DNA from: Kiritimatiellia bacterium
GTDB lineage: Bacteria; Verrucomicrobiota; Kiritimatiellia; CAIQIC01; Lenti-01
Length of the DNA stretch: 49,356 nucleotides
Reading direction: 5' to 3'
NCBI GenBank assembly: GCA_017527155.1
Contig: JAFXQI010000033.1
Coordinates: forward strand, 1-49,356
In this document: one piece after another, positions 1 to 8,110 of the stretch
How positions within the stretch are numbered: position 1 is the stretch's first letter
Layout: every line of letters starts with the position of its first letter
Notes under the pieces: generated by a model
What the model was told of the DNA's origin: nothing
Databases searched by the model: none
Seen by the model: the letters and a program-made list of their open reading frames with translations, nothing else
Made by a program: the position numbers and the translations under genes

Positions 1-132
1 CTCCACGGGGAGGGACGCGCTTCTGCGCGTCCGCGCCGGAAAAGGGGCGCCACAATGGGCGGCGGCCACGCTGTTTCTGGAACCGCGGTTTCGCAAGTTG
101 CGCCGGAGAAGGCGCCGGGAGCCGGTTCCCCG
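1..132. other. Noncoding left edge with a strong hairpin
   Basis: No gene is supported here. The stretch lies downstream of the lipoprotein gene that ends at 133. It contains a perfect 8-bp inverted repeat (GGACGCGC at 13-20, GCGCGTCC at 25-32) with a 4-base loop. There is no T-run on either side, so it is not a convincing intrinsic terminator, although its position after an operon would fit a 3'-end hairpin. Confidence 0.4.
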
Positions 133-921
133 TCAGCGCGTGGCCGGGAGCCACGGTCCCAGCAGCTCCCCGAGGGTGCCATCGCGGATCCACTCCTCCA
201 GCACCCGGTTCGCGGCTTCGCGGAGGGTGGGGACGGAGGGCTGGAAGGCCCAGGCGAGATCGGTGCGGTCCACCAGGGCCGGGACCATCCCCAGCCGGGC
301 CGGATCGCGGCGGGCGAGGTCCCAGAGGAGGGGCGCCTCGCCGAGGAAGAGGTCGATGCTGCCGCCGCGCAGGGCGTCGAGGGCGTCGGCGGACGTGTCG
401 AAGGCACGGAGGCGGGCGCGCGGGAGGTAGCGTCCGGCCCAGACTTCGGCTCGGGAGCCGCCCAGGACGCCGACGGAACCGTCTGCGGCCTGGAGGTCGG
501 GGGCCGTCGGATAGCGCGCGGCTTCCCCGGCGCGCGCGAGGGCACCGATGCCGCTCGCGAGGTAGGGGCGCGCGAAGTCCAGCGCCGCCCGGCGCTCGGG
601 CGTCACCGCGAGACCGGCCATCGCGATGTCGATTTCGCCGCGGCGGATCGCGCCTTCGAGGTCGCCTTCCGAATAGGCGCGCCATTCGAGGCGGCGGTCG
701 AGGCGGTCGGCGAGGGCCCGGCCCATGTCGGCTTCGGCCCCGCACCATTCGCCGTCGCGCACGAACGCCAGCGGCGCGGCGTCGGCCACGGTGCCGGCGC
801 GCAGGACGGGGCGCGGGTCGGCCGCGCAGAACCCGTCGCCGGGGCGCGGTCCGAGGCACCCGGCGGCGAAGAGCATCGCGGCGGCCCCCAGAACCCTCCC
901 GGCGGCGGCAATCCGGCTCAC
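133..921 (-). CDS. Family 3 extracellular solute-binding lipoprotein
   Basis: A 262-residue periplasmic-binding-protein type 2 protein of the amino-acid-binding (SBP_bac_3) kind. The first 22 residues form a lipoprotein signal ending in LFAAGC, so Cys22 would carry the lipid anchor. The family signature is the first lobe with E-A-D-M-G and I-D-I-A-M-A-G, followed by the typical V-T-P-E-R run and the second lobe's VGVLGGS segment. I chose the GTG start at 921 because it overlaps the adenosine deaminase stop as GTGA and reads straight into the signal peptide. No permease or ATPase gene is beside it, so it may act with a transporter encoded elsewhere or as a ligand sensor. Its ligand cannot be read from sequence; cotranscription with a deaminase of purine nucleosides is suggestive only. 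Confidence 0.85.
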   Translation of the reverse strand: MSRIAAAGRVLGAAAMLFAAGCLGPRPGDGFCAADPRPVLRAGTVADAAPLAFVRDGEWCGAEADMGRALADRLDRRLEWRAYSEGDLEGAIRRGEIDIAMAGLAVTPERRAALDFARPYLASGIGALARAGEAARYPTAPDLQAADGSVGVLGGSRAEVWAGRYLPRARLRAFDTSADALDALRGGSIDLFLGEAPLLWDLARRDPARLGMVPALVDRTDLAWAFQPSVPTLREAANRVLEEWIRDGTLGELLGPWLPATR

Positions 922-2141
922 TCTTGGGCGAGGCAGGTCTTTTCGAGCGCCTCGTAGCGGTTGATGACCTGGCGGACGAGGGCACGCTTCTCGTTGTAGG
1001 GTCCGGGATAGAAGGAGCCCTTGAAGCCGGCGAGGATGAGGTTCTTGAGGCGCGCGGGCGTGACGGGCAGGTTGTCGCAGACCAGCTGGAGTTCGTCGGT
1101 GACGGTCGTGCGCGAGACGAGCCGGTTGTCGGTGCAGATGCTGACGGAAAGGTTGGCCTCGAGCATCTTGCGGAGCGGGTGTTCGGCGACGCTCTTGAGC
1201 GCGGGCAGGGTCTGGAGGTTGCTCGTGGGGCAGACTTCGAGGGTGATGCGGCGCGAGGCGATGTAGTCGGCCAGGCGCGCGACGTAGTAGTCCGGGTCGG
1301 CGATGCCCGGGTCCTTGATCATGCCGGACGCGAACAGGTGCGTGCCGTGCCCGATGCGGTCGGCGTAGCACTTGGTGATGGCCTGGAAGATCGATTCGGG
1401 GCCGTACGCTTCGCCCGCGTGCACCGTCTTGCGCAGGAAGTGCCGGTGCGCGTACTGGTACGCCGCCTGGTGGTCCACCGCCGGGAAGCCCGCCTCGGCG
1501 CCCGCCAGGTCGAAGCCCACCACCGGCGTGCCGCGCGTCTCGACGATGTGCGCCGCCGCGCGCGCCAGTTCGAGCGATGCCAGCGACATGATCTCGCGCG
1601 GCGTGGCCTGCGGGAGGATGTCGAACAGCTGCGCGTAGTACGGCGAGAAGTGGCGGTTGAAGAAGCGCATCGCGCAGACGATGATGCCGTAGTTGAAGGG
1701 GATGTCGGCGCCGCTCCTGACGGCTTCCGTCGCGTTGTGCTCCTTCTGCGCGCGGGCGAGACCGCGGTTGACGCACTCGATGACTTCCTCCATCGGGAAG
1801 CCCGGCCGGATGTGCTGCTGCGGGGCGTAGCGGACTTCGATGTAGCGGACGTTCTCGGCGATGTTGTCCTGCGCCAGTTCGTAGGCGACGCGTTCGAGGT
1901 TCTCGGGCGTCTGCAGGACCGCGCACGTCAGGCCGAAGCCCTTGAGGTAGTCGGGGAGGTCGGCGTATTTCTCCTTGAAGACGAGTTCCTTGAGGCCTTC
2001 CTCCGTCTCGGACGGCAATGGCACCCCGCCGGCCTTCGCCAGCTCGATGAGGGTGGACAGCCGGAGCGAGCCGTCCAGATGGAGGTGGAGATCGGTCTTC
2101 GGGATTTTCTCGAGGAACTGGCGGGTGATCTTGGCGGCCAT
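918..2141 (-). CDS. add: Adenosine deaminase family protein
   Basis: A 407-residue metal-dependent hydrolase of the adenosine/AMP deaminase superfamily, expected to convert adenosine to inosine in the cytoplasm for purine salvage. Visible motifs in order: zinc ligands H19-L-H21 in TDLHLHLDGS, the HAGE box with H241, RIGHGTH near 265, and the C-terminal zinc Asp at D338. In the last motif the usual D-D-P is replaced by D-N-R, a variant I associate with one bacterial branch of the family, so the substrate could differ from adenosine. The ATG at 2141 is preceded by AGGAG at good spacing; longer upstream readings lack a ribosome site. It overlaps the downstream lipoprotein gene by 4 bases, indicating translational coupling. 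Confidence 0.9.
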   Translation of the reverse strand: MAAKITRQFLEKIPKTDLHLHLDGSLRLSTLIELAKAGGVPLPSETEEGLKELVFKEKYADLPDYLKGFGLTCAVLQTPENLERVAYELAQDNIAENVRYIEVRYAPQQHIRPGFPMEEVIECVNRGLARAQKEHNATEAVRSGADIPFNYGIIVCAMRFFNRHFSPYYAQLFDILPQATPREIMSLASLELARAAAHIVETRGTPVVGFDLAGAEAGFPAVDHQAAYQYAHRHFLRKTVHAGEAYGPESIFQAITKCYADRIGHGTHLFASGMIKDPGIADPDYYVARLADYIASRRITLEVCPTSNLQTLPALKSVAEHPLRKMLEANLSVSICTDNRLVSRTTVTDELQLVCDNLPVTPARLKNLILAGFKGSFYPGPYNEKRALVRQVINRYEALEKTCLAQE

Positions 2142-2467
2142 GGCATTCTCCTGCGGTTGGTTGTCGGACGGTCTCGCGCCGGGAAGCGCTCCCGGCTTTT
2201 CCGCCATTCTGGCATCCGCGCCGCTCCGTGGGAAGCCCCGTATGGGGCCTCGTGCAAAAACGTTTTCACGACGGGGCGCGGCCTGGCCCGGCGGAGGGAG
2301 TTTCCGGCGAGGCAGGGCCGTGCCACCCGGTGCGTTCATGGGAAGTGGATATGGGGAAAAACTGAAGGAAATCAAGTTGTTTTCCTTGATCTCGCGAATG
2401 GTTTCCGCGGGCGTCGGGGCGGCCTTGCGGGAGGGGTTCCGCCCGTGCTACGATGGGAGGCCGCGCG
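2142..2467. other. Divergent intergenic region between add and priA
   Basis: This 326-bp region holds the divergent 5' ends of the adenosine deaminase gene (minus) and priA (plus). About 125 bp next to add are GC-rich without a clear signal. The AT-richer centre, 2335-2400, carries the conserved element listed separately. No additional ORF is supported. Confidence 0.6.
2335..2400 (+). repeat. Conserved intergenic element, copy upstream of priA
   Basis: Read on plus, this segment starts TTCATGGG and ends GTTTTCCTTGAT then CTCGCGAATGG, about 70 bases before the priA start. A closely similar stretch on the minus strand (43674-43740) lies about 65 bases before the der start, and partial copies occur near 4811-4868 and 17096-17131. 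It contains the dyad GGAAA ... TTTCC and the inverted pair ATCAAG ... CTTGAT. It could be a promoter or regulator site, or a small dispersed repeat. Confidence 0.5.
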
Positions 2468-4771
2468 ATGAAAGACCCCGATACGCCATCCCTGTTCCCC
2501 GAACCGGCCGCCCCCCCGCCGGAGGCCGTCGCGGCGCCCCCCGGCACCCCCACCGTCGCGCGCGTCATCACGGGCCTCTCCCTCGACCGCGAATTCGATT
2601 ACCGCATCCCGCCCGACCTCCTCGGACGCCTCCGCGTCGGCCACGCCGTGCGCATCCCGTTCGGCCACAGGCGGATGGAGGGGTTCGTCACGGCCCTCGC
2701 CGACCACACCGACTACCCGGCCGCCCTCAAGCCCATCGAAGCCATCACGCGCCCCGATCCGCTCTTCGACGACACCATGCTCCGCCTCGCCCGCTGGATG
2801 GGCCACTACTACGCGGCGCCCTTCGAGGCCGCCATCGCCGCCATCCTGCCCGCCGCCGTACGCCACGCCGGGGCCGACTTCCGCCGCCTCCTCTCCGCCA
2901 CCCGCGTACCCGGCGCCGGGCCGACCCCCGACGAAGAAACCGCCCTACGCCGCCGCTCCCCCAAGGCCGCCGCCGCCTGGGACGCCCTGCGCGACGGCGC
3001 CACCCTGACCGCCGCCGACCTCGCCCGCGGCACCGGCGTCTCCCTCGACGCCCTCCGCCGCCTCGCCGCGCGCGGATGGATCACCCTCGCCAAGGCGCCG
3101 GCCCTGCGCAATCCCGCCGACCGCCTCGAAATCCTCCCCACCACGCCGCCGCCCCTCACCGACGAACAAACCGCCGCCCTCGCCGCGATGGCCGAGGAAA
3201 TGGCCTCGCCGACCCCCGGCGTCACCCTCCTCCACGGCGTCACCGGCTCCGGCAAGACCGAAGTGTACCTCGCCGCCATCCAGATGGCCCTCGACGCCGG
3301 CAAGGGCGCCATCGCCCTCGTCCCCGAAATCTCCCTGACCCCCCAGACCATGGAACGCTTCCGCGGGCGCTTCGGCGACACGGTTGCGGTCCTGCACAGC
3401 CAGCTCTCCGACGGCGAACGCCACGACGAATGGCAGCGCATCGCGTCCGGCAAGGCCCGCGTGGCGCTCGGGGCCCGGTCGGCCCTCTTCGCGCCCATCC
3501 GCCCCCTCGGCCTCCTCGTGGTCGACGAGGAACACGAGCCCGCCTACAAGCAGGACGAGACCCCCCACTACCACGCCCGCGACGTCGCCGTCATGCGCGG
3601 CGCCCTCGAACACTGCCCCGTGCTGCTCGGCTCCGCGACCCCGTCCCTCGAATCCTACCGCAACGCCCGCGCCGGCAAATACCGCCTCGTCCGCCTGACC
3701 AAGCGCATCGACCGGGCCGTCATGCCCGACATCCGCGTCGTGGACATGCGTCTCGAAGGCGAAAAAAAGTCCGGCCAGGGCCGCCCCCTCCTCGCCGCCG
3801 AACTCGTCGAAGCCGTGCGCGCCCGGCTCGCGCGCGGCGAGCAGTCCATCCTCTTCCTGAACCGCCGCGGCTTCTCCACCGCCGTCACCTGCCCCGACTG
3901 CGGACGCGAGGAAACCTGCCCCGACTGCTCCGTCCACATGACCTACCACCGCTCCGGCGACTTCCTCCTCTGCCACGTCTGCGGCGCCCGGCGCCCCGCC
4001 CCCTCCAAGTGCCCCGACTGCGGATCGCCCGGCATCAAGCGCACCGGCACCGGCACCCAGCGCATCGAGTCCGTCGCGCAGGCCCTCTTCCCGCGCGCCC
4101 GCATCGCCCGGATGGATTCCGACACCACCCGCGCCAAGGACGCCCACCAGCGCATCCTCGGCACTTTCCGGCGCGGCGACATCGACATCCTCATCGGCAC
4201 CCAGATGATCGCCAAGGGCCTCGACTTCCCCAACGTCACCCTCGTGGGCGTCATCAACGCCGACGCCTCGCTGCAGATCCCCGACTTCCGCGCCGCCGAA
4301 CGCACCTTCCAGCTCCTCACCCAGGTCGCGGGCCGGGCGGGCCGCGGCGACGTGCCGGGCGAAGTCTTCTTCCAGACCTTCTCCCCGTTCAACCCGGCCC
4401 TCCAGTGCGCGTGCCATGCCGACATGGACACCTTCTACGACCAGGAAATCCTCATGCGCGAGCTGATGAAGTACCCGCCCTTCACCCGCATGACCACGGT
4501 CCTCCTCAAGGGCCCCGACGCCTCGGCCGTGGACGCCGCCGCGCAGACCGTCGCCACCCGCCTCCGCGCCATGCTCCCGCCGGCGGTGGACCTCAAGGGT
4601 CCCGCCCCCGCCCCCCTGGCCAAGGCCAAAGGCCAGACCCGCGTCCACCTTCTCCTCTTCGCCCCCGCCGCCCGCGACTACCTCCCCGCCCTCCGCGCCC
4701 TCCAGGCCCGCCCCCACCTCCCCCGCGACGTCACCCTCACCATCGACGTCGACGCCCACTCCCTCATGTAG
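2468..4771 (+). CDS. priA: Primosomal replication restart helicase PriA
   Basis: A 767-residue superfamily 2 helicase that reloads the replisome at collapsed forks. In order: N-terminal 3'-DNA-binding domain (DREFDYRIP, RVGHAVRIPFG), a winged-helix region, Walker A GVTGSGKTE at about 257, DEEH box starting at D353, then the zinc-binding insert with four CxxC pairs (CPDC, CPDC, CHVC, CPDC, about 475-520). Helicase motifs IGTQMIAKGLDFPNVT and QVAGRAGRG follow. The length is normal for PriA. I chose the ATG at 2468 because GGGAGG lies 7 bases before it; an in-frame ATG at 2453 overlaps that ribosome site. It is a single gene divergent from add. Confidence 0.97.
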   Translation: MKDPDTPSLFPEPAAPPPEAVAAPPGTPTVARVITGLSLDREFDYRIPPDLLGRLRVGHAVRIPFGHRRMEGFVTALADHTDYPAALKPIEAITRPDPLFDDTMLRLARWMGHYYAAPFEAAIAAILPAAVRHAGADFRRLLSATRVPGAGPTPDEETALRRRSPKAAAAWDALRDGATLTAADLARGTGVSLDALRRLAARGWITLAKAPALRNPADRLEILPTTPPPLTDEQTAALAAMAEEMASPTPGVTLLHGVTGSGKTEVYLAAIQMALDAGKGAIALVPEISLTPQTMERFRGRFGDTVAVLHSQLSDGERHDEWQRIASGKARVALGARSALFAPIRPLGLLVVDEEHEPAYKQDETPHYHARDVAVMRGALEHCPVLLGSATPSLESYRNARAGKYRLVRLTKRIDRAVMPDIRVVDMRLEGEKKSGQGRPLLAAELVEAVRARLARGEQSILFLNRRGFSTAVTCPDCGREETCPDCSVHMTYHRSGDFLLCHVCGARRPAPSKCPDCGSPGIKRTGTGTQRIESVAQALFPRARIARMDSDTTRAKDAHQRILGTFRRGDIDILIGTQMIAKGLDFPNVTLVGVINADASLQIPDFRAAERTFQLLTQVAGRAGRGDVPGEVFFQTFSPFNPALQCACHADMDTFYDQEILMRELMKYPPFTRMTTVLLKGPDASAVDAAAQTVATRLRAMLPPAVDLKGPAPAPLAKAKGQTRVHLLLFAPAARDYLPALRALQARPHLPRDVTLTIDVDAHSLM

Positions 4772-4867
4772 CCCGCCCTCCCCCCGCCCTTCCCCGTTCC
4801 CGACCCACTTTTGGAAACACGAAAAAACCTGACGTTTCACCCATTTTTCCCCCATCCTCCCATCCAT

Positions 4868-4893
4868 GAAAAAGCCCCTCCGGCTGGAGGGGC
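4868..4893 (-). terminator. Intrinsic terminator of the rrf2 gene
   Basis: On the minus strand, a perfect 8-bp stem (GCCCCTCC / GGAGGGGC) with loop AGCC is followed directly by a TTTTT run, 20 bases after the regulator's stop codon. It has the form of a rho-independent terminator. It sits between the convergent ends of priA and the regulator gene. Confidence 0.85.
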
Positions 4894-4913
4894 GCGAGCA
4901 GGGCGGGAGCCGG

Positions 4914-5375
4914 TCAGATGCAGTAATCCGGCTCGGCGGGAGTCGGTGGCGGCGTGGGCGGGGCGAAGCGGCGTTCGTCGCGGGCGACGGCGGCGAGGGT
5001 GGTGGAGCGGAGGGCGGAGGCGAGGGCGGCGTCGGCGGCGCCCCATGCGCGTTCGGCGGCGCAGCGGCCGTGGCGCGGGCAGGAGCCGGGATGTTCCAGG
5101 CAGGGGACCAGCGCGAGAGGGCCGTCCAGGGCTTCGGCGATGTCGAGAAGGGTGATTTTTTCTGGGAGTTTGGCCAGGACGAGGCCGCCTTTCGCCCCGC
5201 GTTCGCTCTCGACGAAGCCGGCGCGGCGGAGGGGGACGGCGATGCGGCTGATGAATTTTTCGGAGATGCCCTGCGAGGCGGCGATCTCCTTGATGGGACG
5301 CGGGGCGCCGCCGCCGCGGACGGCGAGATCGACGAGGATGCGCAGGGCGTAGCGGACTTGGGCGGTGATTTTCAT
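4914..5375 (-). CDS. Rrf2/IscR-family transcriptional regulator
   Basis: A 153-residue Rrf2 protein with an N-terminal winged helix (KITAQVRYALRILVDLA, then the recognition region SQGISEKFISRIAVPLRRAGFV and the wing ERGAKGGL). A Cys cluster in the dimerisation half has spacing C-x6-C-x5-C, close to the C-x5-C-x5-C that binds the [2Fe-2S] cluster in IscR, so redox, iron or sulfur sensing is plausible. It is divergent from cysK, and the intergenic region has two matching dyads, so its role is probably control of cysteine synthesis (CymR-like function with IscR-like cysteines). The ATG at 5375 has GAGGA before it. The C-terminal tail is rich in Pro and ends with an odd YCI. Confidence 0.88.
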   Translation of the reverse strand: MKITAQVRYALRILVDLAVRGGGAPRPIKEIAASQGISEKFISRIAVPLRRAGFVESERGAKGGLVLAKLPEKITLLDIAEALDGPLALVPCLEHPGSCPRHGRCAAERAWGAADAALASALRSTTLAAVARDERRFAPPTPPPTPAEPDYCI

Positions 5376-5422
5376 TCGGTTTTCCTCTCGGAAACGATCC
5401 TGCCCCCGGCGTCCGAAAAAAG

Positions 5423-5439
5423 CAACCGAAAAAGTTGTG
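5423..5439 (+). promoter_or_regulatory. Upstream operator of cysK (candidate Rrf2 site)
   Basis: The inverted repeat CAACCGAAAAAGTTG lies just upstream of the cysK -35 box. It shares the pattern CAACCGAA-R-A-R-GTTGT with the downstream operator at 5489-5505. The pair flanks the promoter, which fits cooperative repression by the divergently encoded Rrf2 protein. Binding is inferred. Confidence 0.7.
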
Positions 5440-5448
5440 ATTTTGTTG

Positions 5449-5477
5449 TTGACAGGCGCGCCGCCCTCGCGTAGAGT
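5449..5477 (+). promoter_or_regulatory. Sigma-70 type promoter of cysK
   Basis: A perfect -35 TTGACA at 5449-5454 and a -10 TAGAGT at 5472-5477 are separated by 17 bases. The predicted start site, about 5484, is next to the second operator. It is one of the clearest promoter matches in the window. Confidence 0.8.
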
Positions 5478-5488
5478 CCGCGCCATTC

Positions 5489-5505
5489 ACAACCGAAGAG
5501 GTTGT
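5489..5505 (+). promoter_or_regulatory. Downstream operator of cysK (candidate Rrf2 site)
   Basis: The perfect dyad ACAACC-GAAGA-GGTTGT lies at the expected transcription start, 12 bases after the -10. It is the better of two matching sites; a protein bound here would block initiation. The regulator gene next door is the obvious candidate. Confidence 0.75.
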
Positions 5506-5546
5506 ATAACCAATGTAAAAACACCGAAAACCAAAAGGAAAACAAC

Positions 5547-6476
5547 ATGCCGAACATCCACGAAAAGATTACCGAACTGGTCGGGAACACGCCGCTCGTC
5601 CGCATCCGCAACCTGAACAAGGGCGCGGCGGAAGTGGTCGCCAAGGTGGAGTATTTCAATCCGGGCGGGTCGGTCAAGGACCGCATCGCGCTGGCGATGG
5701 TCGAGGCGGCGGAGGCGTCCGGCGCGCTCAAGCCGGGCGGGACGCTGATCGAGCCGACGAGCGGCAACACGGGCGTCGGTCTGGCGCTGGTCGCGGCGGT
5801 CAAGGGCTACCACCTGATCCTGACGATGCCGGACACGATGAGCGTCGAGCGCCGCAAGCTCGCCGCCGCGTACGGCGCGGAGCTGGTCCTCACCCCCGGC
5901 AAGGACGGCATGAAGGGTGCCATCGCCAAGGCCGAGGAGCTGCACGCGGCGACGCCGAACTCGCTCATCCCGCAGCAGTTCGAGAACGCGGCCAACCCCG
6001 AGCGCCACTACCGCACCACCGGCCAGGAAATCCTGCGCGACACGGACGGGCAGGTGGACGTCTTCGTGGCGGGCGTCGGGACGGGCGGCACGCTGAGCGG
6101 CGTCGGCAAGGCCATCAAGGAGGCGAATCCGGCGGCCAAGGTGTTCGCGGTGGAGCCCGACACCTCGCCCGTCCTGTCGCAGGGCCACGCCGGGCCGCAC
6201 AAGATCCAGGGCATCGGCGCCGGGTTCGTGCCGAAGACGCTCGACACGTCCATCTACGACGGCGTCATCCCGGTATCCGCCGAAGACGCCGGCGCGACCG
6301 CCCGCGCCGCCGCGAAGGAGGAAGGCCTGCTTGTCGGCATCTCCTCCGGCGCCGCCCTCCACGCCGCGCTCGAACTGGCCAAGAAGCCCGAGTTCGCCGG
6401 CAAGCGCATCGTCGTGCTCCTCCCCGACACCGGCGAGCGCTACCTCTCCACCTGGCTGTTCGACACCGCCGGCTGA
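5547..6476 (+). CDS. cysK: Cysteine synthase (O-acetylserine sulfhydrylase)
   Basis: A 309-residue PLP enzyme that makes L-cysteine from O-acetylserine and sulfide. Visible: N-terminal [12 protein letters not shown] Schiff-base lysine K44 in NPGGSVKDR, the substrate loop TSGNTG, the phosphate loop [12 protein letters not shown], and C-terminal GISSGAA with [12 protein letters not shown], which is the CysK rather than cystathionine beta-synthase ending. The ATG at 5547 has AAAAGGA about 9 bases before it, and upstream in-frame codons overlap the operator region. It is first in a run with metY and PLP salvage. Regulation by the Rrf2 protein through the flanking operators is inferred. Confidence 0.96.
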   Translation: MPNIHEKITELVGNTPLVRIRNLNKGAAEVVAKVEYFNPGGSVKDRIALAMVEAAEASGALKPGGTLIEPTSGNTGVGLALVAAVKGYHLILTMPDTMSVERRKLAAAYGAELVLTPGKDGMKGAIAKAEELHAATPNSLIPQQFENAANPERHYRTTGQEILRDTDGQVDVFVAGVGTGGTLSGVGKAIKEANPAAKVFAVEPDTSPVLSQGHAGPHKIQGIGAGFVPKTLDTSIYDGVIPVSAEDAGATARAAAKEEGLLVGISSGAALHAALELAKKPEFAGKRIVVLLPDTGERYLSTWLFDTAG

Positions 6477-6492
6477 GCCAACCGCAGGGCGG

Positions 6493-6542
6493 TTGCAATC
6501 GACTGCAATCGATTGCAATCGACTGCAATCGACTGCAATCGA
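6493..6542. repeat. Five-copy 10-bp tandem repeat between cysK and metY
   Basis: Five exact-length units of YTGCAATCGA run head to tail. The unit equals about one helical turn, so each copy faces the same side of the DNA. Units 2-3 create the perfect palindrome TGCAATCGATTGCA at 6504-6517. It lies 33 bases before the metY start, in the leader or intercistronic RNA. It could be a regulator array or a simple slippage repeat. Confidence 0.85.
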
Positions 6543-6575
6543 AAACAAAACCACCCCCCAAATAAGGAAAACCCC

Positions 6576-7862
6576 ATGAGCTTCCACATCGAAACCCTGG
6601 CGATCCACGCCGGACAGAACCCCCACGGCGATCCCGCGACGCTGGCGCGCGCCGTCCCCGTCTACCGCACCACGGCGTACAACTTCCGCGACAGCAAGCA
6701 CGGCGCGGACCTCTTCGCGCTGCGCGAGCTGGGCAACATCTACGCGCGGCTGATGAACCCGACGAACGACGTCCTGGCGGCGCGCCTCGCCGCGCTCGAA
6801 GGCGGCGCCACGGCGCAGACCCTCGCCAGCGGAACGGCGGCGATCTTCTTCACCGTCACGAACATCGCGCGCGCCGGGGACGAGATCGTCGCCGCCGACA
6901 ACCTGTATGGCGGGACCTTCAGCCAGTTCGACGCCATCCTGCCGAACGCGGGCATCAAGGTGAACTTCACGCCCGTCAACGACTTCGCGGCCGTCGAAGC
7001 GGCGATCAACGGAAAGACGCGCCTGCTCTTCGTCGAAGCCGTCGGCAACCCGGCGCTCGACATCGCGGACCTCGACGGCTACGCCGCCATCGCGAAAAAA
7101 CACCACCTGCCGCTCGTCGTCGACGCCACCTTCACCCCGCCGCCCCTCCTCCGCGCCATCGACCACGGCGCCGACCTCGTCATCCACTCCCTTTCCAAGT
7201 GGATCGGTGGCCACGGCGCGGGCATCGGCGGCGTGGTGGTGGACGCCGGGAAATTCGACTGGACCGACCCGAAGTTCGCCCTCTACAACGAACCCGACGG
7301 CGGCTACCACGGCCTGCGCTTCGCCCACGACCTGCCCGACCCGCTCAAGCCGGTGGCGTTCTCCCTGCGGCTGCTGACCGTCGGCATCCGCAACCAGGGG
7401 CCGACGCTGGCGCCGGACGCGGCGTGGATCTTCCTGCAGGGCGTCGAATCGCTGCCGCTGCGCATCGCGCGCCACAGCGAGAACGCGCTGGCCGTCGCGA
7501 AGTACCTCGAAAAGCACCCCAAGGTCGCGTGGGTCAAGTACCCCTCGCTCTCCCAACCCGACCTCGCCGCCAAGTACCTTCCCAACGGGGCCGGCGGAAT
7601 GGTCGTCTTCGGCATCAAGGGCGGCAGCAAGGAAGCGCGCGCCTTCGCGGACGCCCTCAACGGCGAAATCTTCTCGCTGCTCGCGAACGTCGGCGACGCC
7701 AAGTCCCTCGTCATCCACCCCGCCTCGACGACGCACTCCCAGCTCTCCGACGAAGACCTCCGCAAGGGCGGCGTCCTCCCCGAACTCATCCGCCTCTCCA
7801 TCGGCCTCGAGCACATCGACGACATCACCTCCGAACTCGACCGCGCCTTCGCCGCGATCTGA
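6576..7862 (+). CDS. metY: O-acetylhomoserine sulfhydrylase
   Basis: A 428-residue Cys/Met metabolism PLP enzyme, expected to form homocysteine from O-acetylhomoserine and sulfide in the direct sulfhydrylation route to methionine. Signs: N-terminal ETLAIHAGQ, the TTAYNFRDS and LFALRELGNIYARLMNPT blocks, PLP lysine K208 in HSLSKWIGGHG, and C-terminal SVGLEH-like IRLSIGLEHIDDI. At 428 residues it matches the long MetY/MET17 type rather than the roughly 390-residue MetB/MetC type. The ATG at 6576 follows ATAAGGA. It is cotranscribed with cysK or separately controlled through the repeat array between them. Confidence 0.94.
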   Translation: MSFHIETLAIHAGQNPHGDPATLARAVPVYRTTAYNFRDSKHGADLFALRELGNIYARLMNPTNDVLAARLAALEGGATAQTLASGTAAIFFTVTNIARAGDEIVAADNLYGGTFSQFDAILPNAGIKVNFTPVNDFAAVEAAINGKTRLLFVEAVGNPALDIADLDGYAAIAKKHHLPLVVDATFTPPPLLRAIDHGADLVIHSLSKWIGGHGAGIGGVVVDAGKFDWTDPKFALYNEPDGGYHGLRFAHDLPDPLKPVAFSLRLLTVGIRNQGPTLAPDAAWIFLQGVESLPLRIARHSENALAVAKYLEKHPKVAWVKYPSLSQPDLAAKYLPNGAGGMVVFGIKGGSKEARAFADALNGEIFSLLANVGDAKSLVIHPASTTHSQLSDEDLRKGGVLPELIRLSIGLEHIDDITSELDRAFAAI

Positions 7863-7879
7863 CGTCCACGGAAAACATG

Positions 7880-7915
7880 GGGGCTGGATTTCCGTACTCC
7901 GGCGTTTCCAGCCCC
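7880..7915 (+). terminator. Hairpin after metY, possible terminator
   Basis: GGGGCTGGA pairs with TCCAGCCCC (9 bp), with an 18-base loop. A short GTTT follows rather than a full T-run, so termination would be weak. It separates the cysK-metY pair from the next operon. Confidence 0.5.
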
Positions 7916-8110
7916 GTTTGAAACCTCCTGTCACCCCAACAGAAAGGAATCATCATGGTCAAACGATGTACACCTCGAATGTGCCACCCCGACAACGACC
8001 CTTCCGGCTGAACCGGCGGACCAACAACAAAACAATATCAAAGCATCATCCCGGCCGGTTCGGCTTTCTGGAACCAATCAAACCCATTCCAACAAGAAAG
8101 ACCGACCATC

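Noticed and set aside
1975-4869. Very long arginine/proline-rich open frames opposite or beside real genes, such as 1975-4869, 11520-15647, 30141-34172 and 43548-47123
   Set aside because: High GC makes stops rare in shadow frames. They lack domains, ribosome sites and normal residue composition, and each overlaps a gene with clear family motifs.
7955-8011. 18-codon frame with a good ribosome site after metY, possible attenuator peptide
   Set aside because: It has only two Cys codons, no Cys run, and no convincing competing hairpins or downstream intact gene to control.
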